Source: Adhaeribacter aquaticus DSM 16391
GTDB taxonomy: Bacteria > Bacteroidota > Bacteroidia > Cytophagales > Hymenobacteraceae
NCBI RefSeq assembly: GCF_000473365.1
Contig: NZ_KI421517.1
Coordinates: 2,567,504 to 2,631,503, forward strand
Length of the DNA stretch: 64,000 nt
Direction of reading: 5' to 3'
The position numbers and the translations under genes were made by a program. Shown here in pieces: positions 56,496-64,000 of the stretch (its first letter is position 1; each line of letters starts with the position of its first letter). The notes beneath the pieces are model-generated. The model was not told the origin of the DNA and did no database searches. It saw only the letters and a program-made list of their open reading frames with translations.

Positions 56496-57662
56496 ATGAT
56501 AACTGATCTGAAAAAATATATTGAAAGTACCAGTAATTATTTTCAGGAAAAATTTAGTGCTACCCCAACCCTGGTGGCTTATGCTCCTGGCCGGATTAAT
56601 ATAATCGGCGAACATACCGATTATAATCTAGGCCTTTCAATGCCATCAGCTATTAACAGGTGGGTAATTGTTTGCCTGCGGCCGCGGCCCGATCAGCTTA
56701 TTTCCATTATAAGCCAGAACTACCATGATAAGATGGAATACACCATTGGAGAAGCCTATGTGCCTAGCCACAGCTGGCAAAAATACACCTACGGCAGCAT
56801 AACTATTTTTGGTAATCAGTTTAAGTTGGATAAAGGTTTTGACGCCGTGATTTGGGGAAATGTACCTATTGGTTCCGGAGTGTCGTCTTCGGCGGCCATG
56901 GAAGTAGCGCTGATGAATGCTTTACGGGCTGCCTATACTGCTGACATAGATGACTTGGCATTGGTAAAGCTATGTCAGCGCGTAGAACATGAATATCTGA
57001 AAGTTAACAGTGGCCTGCTCGACCAATACGCTTCGCAATTTTCCCGGGAAGGCAAATTAATGATTTTGGATTTTAACCAATTATCTTCTGAGTATGTAGA
57101 GGCTGACATGAAAGATTGGGCCTGGATACTAACAGATTCAAAAGTTAAACGGGAGTTGGCTGGCAGTAAATATTCGGAGCGGGTACAGGAAACTGCTAAC
57201 GCATTAGAGGAAATAAAAAGCAAGAACCCCAACGTACAAGGCTTCCGGGACATTACCGCTGCCGATCTGGAGCTGGTGACGGATCCGGTACAGCAAAAAC
57301 GTATTCGCCACCTAATCCTGGAAAACCAACGGGTTTTGGATGCCGCCGAGGCCTTACGGCAAATGAATTTTGAAGAATTAGGTAAGTTATTAACTGCTTC
57401 CCATGTATCGTTGCGCGATGACTATGAAGTAAGTTGCCCGGAATTGGATTTCTTAGTAGATACCGCTTTACAATTGCCTTATTGTGCCGGTAGCCGTATG
57501 ATGGGCGGTGGTTTTGGAGGGTGCACCATTAGTTTAGTCCGAAAGGATTCTGTGCAGAAGTTTAACACCTTTATGACCGAAGAATATATCCGGGAATATG
57601 ATATTATTACCGAAATAAACAACTATCAGCTAGTAGATGGCGCTGGTAGTTATACCTGTTAG
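56496..57662 (+). CDS. galK: Galactokinase
   Basis: 388 residues, ATG start. It phosphorylates galactose at C1 with ATP (Leloir pathway). APGRINIIGEHTDYNLGL (30-47) is the galactose-binding signature, GNVPIGSGVSSSAAMEVAL (about 127-145) the GHMP ATP loop, and GGGFGGCTISLV (about 346-357) motif 3. The catalytic Asp is in SGLLDQYASQFS. The length is standard. No galT, galE or galM adjacent. Ends at a strong terminator. Confidence 0.95.
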   Translation: MITDLKKYIESTSNYFQEKFSATPTLVAYAPGRINIIGEHTDYNLGLSMPSAINRWVIVCLRPRPDQLISIISQNYHDKMEYTIGEAYVPSHSWQKYTYGSITIFGNQFKLDKGFDAVIWGNVPIGSGVSSSAAMEVALMNALRAAYTADIDDLALVKLCQRVEHEYLKVNSGLLDQYASQFSREGKLMILDFNQLSSEYVEADMKDWAWILTDSKVKRELAGSKYSERVQETANALEEIKSKNPNVQGFRDITAADLELVTDPVQQKRIRHLILENQRVLDAAEALRQMNFEELGKLLTASHVSLRDDYEVSCPELDFLVDTALQLPYCAGSRMMGGGFGGCTISLVRKDSVQKFNTFMTEEYIREYDIITEINNYQLVDGAGSYTC

Positions 57663-57685
57663 ATCATTTTGACTTTTTCCTTAAT

Positions 57686-57718
57686 AAAAAAGCACAAGAC
57701 AAAAACTTGTGCTTTTTT
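57686..57718 (+). terminator. Rho-independent terminator of galK
   Basis: AAAAAGCACAAG / CTTGTGCTTTTT with a 7-base loop and more T. Confidence 0.9.
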
Positions 57719-57812
57719 ATTGGAGGCCATTCTGCCCGGAATTTATGGCAAAAATATATAAGGCTTTTGCATAACTTTCTGTACCTTCCTTTCTGAATTA
57801 ATCTTTTATTAC

Positions 57813-58469
57813 ATGAAGCAACTGTTTTTAATTTGCGTATTGGTTTGCCTTATATTTAGCCTTAAAACCCATGCCCAAAAATTTGAAAGGTGGGAGCCCG
57901 AAATGAAGGCATTTGAGGAGGCAGATAAAAGTAATCCTCCTAAAAAAGGTAGTATTGTTTTTACCGGCAGCTCTTCTATTCGGTTATGGGAAAACTTAAA
58001 CGAATATTTCTCAGGTAAAAATATAATTAACCGCGGCTTTGGAGGCTCTCAAACTTTTGAAGTGACTCATTTTGCCGACCGGATTATTACTCCCTATAAA
58101 CCAAAACAAGTAATAATCTATGTAGGCGATAATGATTTAGCTTCCGGAAAATCAGCAGAACAGGTAGTTAATGACTTTAAAGATTTATTCACTAAAATTC
58201 GCCAAGGCACACCTAAAGCCAAAGTAACGTTTATTTCTATAAAGCCCAGCCCATCCCGGATGAAATTTGCACCGCAAATAAAAGCGGCGAATGAACAGAT
58301 TGGAGCGTTTCTGGCCTCTGAAAAAAATACCAGCTTTATTGATGTTTATACGCCCATGATGTTATCCAATGGCAAACCAAATCCAATCTTGTTCCGGGCC
58401 GACAGCCTGCATATGACGAAACCAGGTTATGATATTTGGGCAAAAGTAGTAAAGCCATATTTAAAATAA
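57813..58469 (+). CDS. Secreted SGNH/GDSL hydrolase
   Basis: 218 residues, ATG start. Signal peptide about 1-21 (ends THAQ). SGNH blocks: block I VFTGSSSIRLWENL (Ser at 53 or 54 in the GxS turn), block II NRGFGGSQT (Gly 77), block III YVGDNDLASG (N107) and block V DSLHMTKPGYDIW with Asp and His near 198-201. It should cleave ester bonds, perhaps acetyl groups on sugars or lipids, in the periplasm or outside. Its substrate is not evident. Single gene; convergent with the next. Confidence 0.9.
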   Translation: MKQLFLICVLVCLIFSLKTHAQKFERWEPEMKAFEEADKSNPPKKGSIVFTGSSSIRLWENLNEYFSGKNIINRGFGGSQTFEVTHFADRIITPYKPKQVIIYVGDNDLASGKSAEQVVNDFKDLFTKIRQGTPKAKVTFISIKPSPSRMKFAPQIKAANEQIGAFLASEKNTSFIDVYTPMMLSNGKPNPILFRADSLHMTKPGYDIWAKVVKPYLK

Positions 58470-58553
58470 GCTGACCACCAGGTTATGCAGGGAAACACTT
58501 ACGGTATTTCCTGCATTCCCTGTCGTTCATAGCTTCTTATGTCTGCTACCTAA

Positions 58554-58949
58554 CTAAACAGGTCTAAGTTCTTCCGCGGTATAATGGCGCTCGATCTCTT
58601 TTTTTCCTTCCCGAACCTGGTAGTAAGCCCGGTCCTCGGGGTAATTCCAGTAAATATTAAATATTTCGCCGCGTACCCGAAACTGGCCCGGCGTCCGGTT
58701 AACTTCTTCTACTAAATCGCCAAAGCTAAAAGGCAATTTGCTTACTGAGCGGTACAAATCAGGTTCTACTTTAAATTGTTTATGGCCGTATTGCAACAGA
58801 ATCCACTTGTCATTCTCATCTATCTTCTCAAAAACCTTGTCGTGCGGCTGTATGGCTTCAAAATCCTGCCGATTGGCTGGATGAATATATGAATAACCAT
58901 GGGCCGGAAACCAAGGGTATAATCCAAACTCTATTGCTTTGCGGAGCAT
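58554..58949 (-). CDS. Conserved-looking cytoplasmic protein, unknown function
   Basis: 131 residues, ATG start. No signal peptide or membrane segment. Aromatic-rich and mixed charge: LYPWFPAHGYSYIHPANRQD near the start (in part), WILLQYGHKQFKVEPDLYRS, FSFGDLVEEV and FNIYWNYPEDRAYYQVREGKKEIERHY (in part). The last half resembles a small beta-barrel with a Tyr/Trp-rich face, as in DUF-type domains of Cytophagales, but I cannot name the family. Good codon use and a perfect -7 box upstream support a real gene. Confidence 0.6.
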   Translation of the reverse strand: MLRKAIEFGLYPWFPAHGYSYIHPANRQDFEAIQPHDKVFEKIDENDKWILLQYGHKQFKVEPDLYRSVSKLPFSFGDLVEEVNRTPGQFRVRGEIFNIYWNYPEDRAYYQVREGKKEIERHYTAEELRPV

Positions 58950-58981
58950 CCTTTGTACTTTTAATCTGCAATTTTACGTTG

Positions 58982-58989
58982 CAAAATTA
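58982..58989 (-). promoter_or_regulatory. Candidate -7 box of the 131-residue protein gene
   Basis: TAATTTTG on the minus strand, a perfect TAnnTTTG, 32 bases before the ATG. Confidence 0.4.
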
Positions 58990-59002
58990 GTTTAAGGAAA
59001 CC

Positions 59003-60346
59003 GTGCAATCAAATAAAATACAAAAGCAGCATTTTTGGATTCTTCTTTTCATTTGGCTAGTGGGGCTGCCAGCTTGTTTACCCGTAAACCGTACTCCTTA
59101 TCAGCAGAAAAAATATTACCGTAAAACTACGGCTGCCATTCAGAATTTACCTATTCTACCTATAGTCCCCGATACCATAAAGGCGGGCTGGGCTAAAGTT
59201 AATATTACCCCAACTACACAGGCACCCATGGCAGGTTATGGCAAGCGTATGGGCAAACGGTTAGAAGGCATTCATGACTCTATTTATGTACGTGCCTTTG
59301 TATTTAAAAACCACCACCAAAAGGTTGCCTTTGTAACCATGGACTTACTCATTGTACCCATGGCCGTAACCAAAGCTTTACAAAAACAACTGGCTACCCT
59401 TGGTTATAGCAAAAACCAGATATATTTAACCGCCACCCATTCGCACAGCAGCATGGGCGGCTGGGCCCGCAAACCGGCAGGTTATTTAATGGCAGGTAAA
59501 TACAGCAAAATTATTGTTCAACATCTTTCTCAATCTATTACAGAGGCGGTGCAACATGCTGAACAAAGCGCAGCTCCAGCCCAGATTGGCTTTTCTGCTT
59601 TAAATGCTGATAAACTTGTCAATAACCGGTTGGTAGGCGAAAAAGGCGGACGAGATACTTTTCTACGCTTGCTCAAAATCAGAAAAACAAATGGCGAAAC
59701 GGCTTTACTATGTACCTACGCTGCCCATGCTACCTGTTTGCCCGCTGCTGAGGTAGCCATTACGGGTGATTACCCCGGTGCGTTTGTGAGACTACTGGAA
59801 AAACAACCCGGTATTAATTTTGCCGCATTTGGAGCCGGTGCGGTAGCCAGTCATAGTCCGGCGGCACCGGGAACCGGTTACGAGAAAGCCAATAACATGG
59901 CCGAAGGCTTGGCCAGCATTATCAGAACTGATTTCGAGGATATCCCTTTAGCCTTTCAGTTCAAACTTAGGGCAGTTTCTGTGCCTTTGTACCTGCGCAG
60001 CCCGCATTGGCGCTTCGCTAAAAACTGGCGGTTCCACCCAGCTTTATTTCACCTGGCCTTTGGCAAATACCCGGCAACTTTAACCGGAATGCGCCTGGGC
60101 AATATGCTCTGGATTGGAACGCCTTGCGATTTTTCGGGGGAATTAGTACCGGATATTGAAAAACAACTTGGAACAGGCAATGACAAATTACTAATAACCA
60201 GCTTTAATGGCGGCTATATTGGGTACATAACACCCGATAAATATTACGACCTAAGAAAGTATGAAACCCGGGACATGAACTTTTTTGGACCTTATAACGG
60301 CGCCTACCTCTCCGAAATGATTACTTTACTACTAAAGAAGTTATAA
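59003..60346 (+). CDS. Neutral/alkaline ceramidase-like lipoprotein
   Basis: 447 residues from GTG 59003: the first in-frame ATG is far downstream and would cut off the fold. Lipoprotein signal with acylated C25 (LVGLPACLPV). The mature chain matches the N-terminal catalytic domain of neutral ceramidases: AGWAKVNITPTTQAPMAGYG, then ATHSHSSMGGW (H146 and H148, zinc ligands), CTYAAHATCLP and FNGGYIGYITPDKYYDL. The C-terminal domain of full ceramidases is absent, as is common in Bacteroidota. Likely hydrolyses an amide in ceramide-like lipids or a related compound at the envelope; Bacteroidota make sphingolipids, so an own-lipid target is possible. Confidence 0.85.
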   Translation: MQSNKIQKQHFWILLFIWLVGLPACLPVNRTPYQQKKYYRKTTAAIQNLPILPIVPDTIKAGWAKVNITPTTQAPMAGYGKRMGKRLEGIHDSIYVRAFVFKNHHQKVAFVTMDLLIVPMAVTKALQKQLATLGYSKNQIYLTATHSHSSMGGWARKPAGYLMAGKYSKIIVQHLSQSITEAVQHAEQSAAPAQIGFSALNADKLVNNRLVGEKGGRDTFLRLLKIRKTNGETALLCTYAAHATCLPAAEVAITGDYPGAFVRLLEKQPGINFAAFGAGAVASHSPAAPGTGYEKANNMAEGLASIIRTDFEDIPLAFQFKLRAVSVPLYLRSPHWRFAKNWRFHPALFHLAFGKYPATLTGMRLGNMLWIGTPCDFSGELVPDIEKQLGTGNDKLLITSFNGGYIGYITPDKYYDLRKYETRDMNFFGPYNGAYLSEMITLLLKKL

Positions 60347-60416
60347 ACCAACTATTTAAGTTGACAACCACTAAAGAAATGTTAAATTTGGTTTATGCTC
60401 ATACTTTGTCTTTCCT

Positions 60417-61516
60417 ATGAAATCTAAGATAGTAGCGTCCCTATTCTTTTGCTGCACGCTAAGCTTTGGTCTTACACTTACTCTGCAGGCTCAGGATATA
60501 ACTTTTGAAGAATACGAACCTATATCTGGTTTAAAAGTACCGGATCACCCTACCAAACGGGCAAAATATCCCTTTATAGATATACATAGCCACCAAAACG
60601 CTAATATGAGTAAAGCTGATTTAGCCAGACTGGTAAAAGACATGGATGCGCTTAACCTGCAAACCATGGTTAACCTGAGTGGCGGCAGCGGGAGCGAACT
60701 AAAAAGTGGCGTAGCCAATATGAAAGGCAACTACCCAACCCGTTTTTTGGTTTTTGCTAACATAAATTTTAATAATGTTGATGATCCGGATTTTGGCAGA
60801 AAAGCAGCTGCCCAACTAGAGCAAGATGTTAGGAATGGGGCGCAGGGACTTAAAATTTTCAAGAATCTGGGGCTGACCGTTACAGATAAAAACGGCAAGC
60901 GTATTCAAACCGACGACCCGCGGCTGGATCCAATCTGGGCCAAGTGTGCGGAGTTAAAAATACCGGTACTTATTCATACAGGTGAACCTAAACAATTTTT
61001 TGATCCGCATGATAAACACAACGAGCGTTGGCTGGAGCTAAAACAATTCCCTAACCGGGCCCGCCCTGCCAGTAAATATCCTTCCTGGGAAATAATTATG
61101 GCCGAACAGCACCGTATGTTTAAAAAGCATCCTAAAACTATTTTTATAAATGCTCATTTAGGCTGGATGGCGACTTGGCCCGCCTTGGTAAATTGATGGA
61201 CGAAATGCCAAACATGTACACCGAAATTGGAGCTGTATTAGCGGAACTGGGCCGGCAACCGCGTTTTGCCCGCGACTTTTTCGTAAAATATCAGGACCGT
61301 ATTTTGTTTGGAAAGGACATTTGGGAACCCACAGAATACTATACTTTTTTCCGGGTTTTAGAAACTCAGGATGAATACTTTGATTACTACCGGAAGCGCC
61401 ATGCCTTTTGGAAAATGTACGGTATGGGTTTACCTGATGACGTATTAAAGAAGGTGTATCATAAAAATGCCCTTAAAATTTTCCCGGGAATTGATTCTAA
61501 AGCCTTTCCAAATTAA
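60417..61516 (+). pseudogene. Secreted amidohydrolase (PF04909-like), split by a -1 frameshift
   Basis: Reading from ATG 60417, codons 1-251 encode a signal peptide (about 1-26, ends LQAQ) and the first part of a metal-dependent amidohydrolase: IDIHSHQN with H57 and H59, IPVLIHTGEP, and NAHLGWM. The frame then runs into TGA at 61194-61196. From 61169 the -1 frame continues the same fold: GDLARLGKLMDEMPNMYTEI, AELGRQPRFAR, and FGKDIWEP with the last metal-binding Asp. Joined there, the protein has 366 residues, normal for the family. The break sits at GGATGG, where GGATGGG would restore the frame. Either a real inactivating deletion or an assembly error. Confidence 0.85.
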
Positions 61517-61559
61517 TACCTGTTTTAGGTAAAACAGAAAAGGTAACTTTATAAATAGA

Positions 61560-61592
61560 GAAGCCTGCTTCTCTCTCAAGCAGGCTTTCTCA
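61560..61592 (+). terminator. Terminator after the amidohydrolase
   Basis: AAGCCTGCTT / AAGCAGGCTT with a 7-base loop, followed by a short pyrimidine run. Placed between convergent genes. Confidence 0.7.
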
Positions 61593-61599
61593 TCTTAAA

Positions 61600-62148
61600 T
61601 TAATCGTTTCGTTTATTCACTTTTACCGGGTTATCAGGGTTATTCATCCCCTCGTGGCCACTGCTTTTTCCGCCTCCCCGGCCATCTGCATCTCCACCTT
61701 TCCGGTTAGCACTTCCGGTAACAGCCCCTGGCCCGGAATCCTGCCGGTTCCATCGGGTTTGCTTAATATCATCAGAATAATCAGAGTTATTATACCCGTA
61801 TTTCCAATCCTGATCGCTACTCGAACCATCTTTTAAAGTACCGGCACCGCGCACTTCACCAGACTTGGTAGCCGAGCCTTCTTTATTGGTATTAAAATTA
61901 TTTTCTGATTTATAACCTTGTTCCCCGGCTTTGCTTTGATGTTCTCCGGGACCACCTCCCTGACGACCTAGCTTATTGTCACCTGAGTCGGTAACTTTAT
62001 GCCGTTCGCCGCTCTTAAATTGGGCAGTAGTACCGTTATCGTCGCCGCTTGGATGCTGCACGGCTTCATCCATATTATGCTTGCTATGTATATTATCAGG
62101 CGAGCGATGATCGCCATTGCCACTGTTTCCTTTATGATTTCCCTTCAT
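61600..62148 (-). CDS. Gly/Asp/Asn-rich disordered hydrophilic protein
   Basis: 182 residues, ATG start. Almost no large hydrophobic residues; Gly, Asp, Asn, Ser, Lys and Gln dominate throughout. Recurring turns such as GGGPGEHQSKAGEQ, SATKSGEVRGAGTLKDG and GGDADGRGGGKSSGHEG resemble the Gly-rich hydrophilic stress proteins (KGG-type, hydrophilin-like) of bacteria, though no complete named repeat is present. No signal peptide. A hydration or desiccation-protection role is a guess from composition. Long enough, with normal start and stop, to be a real gene. Convergent with the amidohydrolase. Confidence 0.65.
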   Translation of the reverse strand: MKGNHKGNSGNGDHRSPDNIHSKHNMDEAVQHPSGDDNGTTAQFKSGERHKVTDSGDNKLGRQGGGPGEHQSKAGEQGYKSENNFNTNKEGSATKSGEVRGAGTLKDGSSSDQDWKYGYNNSDYSDDIKQTRWNRQDSGPGAVTGSANRKGGDADGRGGGKSSGHEGMNNPDNPVKVNKRND

Positions 62149-62569
62149 GATCTTCTGTTTTAAATGTTCAACTAAAAGCGGAAGTAATTACGTTTACGAG
62201 CAGAAAAAGTAGAGGTTAAGAATTAGATTATTAAATACTTAATTCTAATCACTTAGGCTTTTTTGTTAGATACCCTTCAATTCTCTACTAGTAACCTTGT
62301 ATAATTTTAAAAGAAAAAGAAAAGTACTTATTCCTACAAATCATGCTTACTTTGGCCCCAGCCTCTTTAGTGTCACTAAATTTGAAATCTTTTTTTACCT
62401 ATAACAGCAAGAAGTTGATCAGGTACTTTACTATCTATTATTTTTTTTAGCTACTCTTTTTTTATTGATTTATTAGCTTAACTAAATCAGCTTCTTCCTT
62501 AAAATAAGGTTACAAATTTTTTTTTGCCTGCCGATTCTTATATATATTAGAAGTAACTAATATTAAAGA
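62149..62569. other. AT-rich divergent intergenic region
   Basis: About 420 bases, no gene. T-rich stretches such as 62437-62464 dominate; no perfect -7 box on either strand. Confidence 0.4.
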
Positions 62570-63316
62570 ATTAAGCATGCTTTTTGTTTAATCTTATTTA
62601 TGCTCTTGGTATTTGTTAGTTGTAAAAAGACAAAGGACGAAACTCCCTCATGCTTATTAACAGAAATAAATACCGGAGGGTTAAACTACATCCTTACCTA
62701 CGATGGGGCTAATATGGTAGCTATAGGTAACGGTACATCAACAGGTGCCCTGATGCATTATAATGCATCAGGGCAAATGATACAGCAAGAAAGACCTCTG
62801 GAAAATCCCTACACCCGCTTTACATACACCTATAACAATTCAGGAAAAGTAGCAAAACAGATTACTTATTTCAAGGAAGGCCCGGACTGGGTATATAAAG
62901 GAAAGGTACAGTATAAGTATACAGATAAACAGCTTACATCTATTCAGGAAGAAAGTACCTTTAACACATCCGGCACAATTTATAGTTACGATATTACCTG
63001 GACTTCCGGCAATTTAACCACCCTGACTTCCCGTATCGGATCACAGGTTTTATGTAACTATACTTATAGCTATAATTTAAAAAAGAAAAACAATCTTAAT
63101 GCTGTTAGTGATTTATATTTTATAGATTTACCGGATAACTTTGTTAAGTTACCTTTTTATCTAAGTACAAATCTGCTAACTAAAGCAGATAGCAATTGTT
63201 CTGGCACAAGCAATTTAATAAGGCTTTTCACTTATACTTTAGATGAAAAAGGGCTTATCCGGAATGTTTACGAGGGTAATCAGCCAATCTGGAAATTTGC
63301 TTATACCTGTAATTAA
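62570..63316 (+). CDS. YD/RHS-like repeat lipoprotein, possible ATT start
   Basis: From ATG 62600 the protein has 238 residues, but only seven would precede the lipobox Cys (MLLVFVSCKK), too few for a signal peptide. In frame upstream, ATT 62570 adds KHAFCLILF to give a normal lipoprotein signal with the Cys at 18. The mature chain has short Tyr-Thr-Tyr beta motifs like RHS/YD repeats: LTYDGANMVAIGNGTSTG, MHYNASGQMIQQERPL, FTYTYNNSGKVAKQIT and VQYKYTDKQLTSIQEE. Such small Bacteroidota lipoproteins have no known role. Outer-membrane or surface location is inferred. Confidence 0.65.
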   Translation: MKHAFCLILFMLLVFVSCKKTKDETPSCLLTEINTGGLNYILTYDGANMVAIGNGTSTGALMHYNASGQMIQQERPLENPYTRFTYTYNNSGKVAKQITYFKEGPDWVYKGKVQYKYTDKQLTSIQEESTFNTSGTIYSYDITWTSGNLTTLTSRIGSQVLCNYTYSYNLKKKNNLNAVSDLYFIDLPDNFVKLPFYLSTNLLTKADSNCSGTSNLIRLFTYTLDEKGLIRNVYEGNQPIWKFAYTCN

Positions 63317-63431
63317 ACTTTCTTCTTTGAATCAGAAATAGATTTACCTCTTTTATTTAACTTGATAAAATATTACGGCTGGCACATTCCGACGGGTATT
63401 ATAAATAAATTTAATCCCGTTGTAAATCTGA

Positions 63432-64000
63432 TTACAATGCGGAATAACGTGCATTTTTTACTAATTCTGTAACAGCTAAATATCCATTGCCGCCTTTTCT
63501 TATAACTTTCCAGCCCATTTTTACCAAAGACCTCCTGATAAATATGTTCAGCATGCCATGAGCTACTAAAACCGTCCGTATTTCCTCTTCGGCATAATGG
63601 GCTAAGATTTCAGCCGCTTCCTTTGCCCGCTGGCGGGCTTTATTATAACTTTCAATCTCTTTGTTATTAAGGCCCATGAGCCATAGCAGGCGTGCCCCGG
63701 CCAACCAAACACTAATAGGAAAACGAAAGAGTGGTAAGGCTAAAATTTTACGCTCACATTCATTAAAAATCTTATCTTCTACTAACTCTACTTCCGGACC
63801 AAATAAAGCTAAGGCCGTTTGTTTGGCCCTTGGTAGTGCACTGCAATGTACCCGCTTTATCTGTTCAAAAAGCAACACTTTTGGTTTATTCAAAATAGCT
63901 TCAATCCCAGCTGCATCGTATTTCGACACAAACTGGGTCGCCTGCTTATGATTAAACCAGCCCGAGCGGGAAATAGCTGGCTTATAATGCCGCACCAAAA
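63432..64000 (-). CDS. Histidine phosphatase superfamily protein (5' end outside window)
   Basis: At least 189 codons; the frame runs off the window edge, and the first visible codons encode LVRHYKP, so a few N-terminal residues are missing. The catalytic R-H of the phosphoglycerate-mutase-like fold is in LVRHYKP (members usually have RHG), a second Arg is in HCSALPRAKQTA, and the second His is in VLVAHGMLN. The length fits a small phosphatase of the SixA/CobC type. The Tyr in place of Gly after RH is unusual. Substrate unknown. Confidence 0.8.
   Translation of the reverse strand, partial: LVRHYKPAISRSGWFNHKQATQFVSKYDAAGIEAILNKPKVLLFEQIKRVHCSALPRAKQTALALFGPEVELVEDKIFNECERKILALPLFRFPISVWLAGARLLWLMGLNNKEIESYNKARQRAKEAAEILAHYAEEEIRTVLVAHGMLNIFIRRSLVKMGWKVIRKGGNGYLAVTELVKNARYSAL

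Overview
The window comes from a Bacteroidota genome, most likely Cytophagales/Hymenobacteraceae (an Adhaeribacter-like genus is my inference). The evidence is a set of lineage-typical genes: a type IX secretion operon (PorP/SprF, a PorE-like OmpA protein and a type B CTD substrate), SusC/RagA and other TonB-dependent receptors, a fused 2-oxoacid dehydrogenase E1, a YtxJ bacillithiol protein, and several perfect copies of the Bacteroidota -7 promoter box TAnnTTTG. The sequence is AT-rich, genes are on both strands, and rho-independent hairpins are abundant. I see no rRNA, tRNA, CRISPR array, insertion sequence or phage gene.

1-12.4 kb: nucleotide-sugar and surface-polysaccharide genes. They are the tail of a WecG/TagA-type glycosyltransferase, a Wzi-like outer-membrane protein, fcl and gmd (GDP-fucose), manC (GDP-mannose), rfbA (dTDP-glucose) and ugd (UDP-glucuronate), mixed with a DUF4184 membrane protein, a cupin and a Gfo/Idh/MocA oxidoreductase. 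12.4-17.1 kb: the glycerol operon glpD-glpK-glpF and a nicotinamidase. 17.3-23.0 kb: a TonB-dependent receptor paired with a beta-helix lipoprotein, then a secreted M20 amidohydrolase.

23.3-29.8 kb: three tandem tiny lipoproteins with matching signal peptides, a CbpA-type DnaJ, glycine decarboxylase gcvP and a DUF4136 lipoprotein. 30.0-36.5 kb: the most striking locus. One minus-strand operon encodes a 1142-residue protein with an ice-binding-like DUF3494 domain, DUF11 repeats, a Thr-rich stalk, PKD-like domains and a type B T9SS signal, followed by its probable PorP/SprF anchor and an OmpA-domain protein. It looks like a T9SS-exported adhesin, possibly ice-binding.

37-52 kb: lipA (ending in a perfect 30-bp inverted repeat), OsmC, a YtxJ operon with two basic exported proteins, fused E1, an orphan SusC, M16 and M28 peptidases, ispF, an isolated lutB and an HDAC-like deacetylase. 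52.3-55.6 kb: flavoprotein, type III polyketide synthase, methyltransferase and a small membrane protein in one direction, an arrangement recalling alkylresorcinol/alkylquinone operons; the flavoprotein seems to start at a non-standard ATC codon. 55.7-64 kb: a minimal T9SS type A protein, galK, a GDSL hydrolase, a ceramidase-like lipoprotein, a frameshifted amidohydrolase, a disordered hydrophilic protein, a YD-repeat-like lipoprotein with a possible ATT start, and a histidine phosphatase cut by the window edge.
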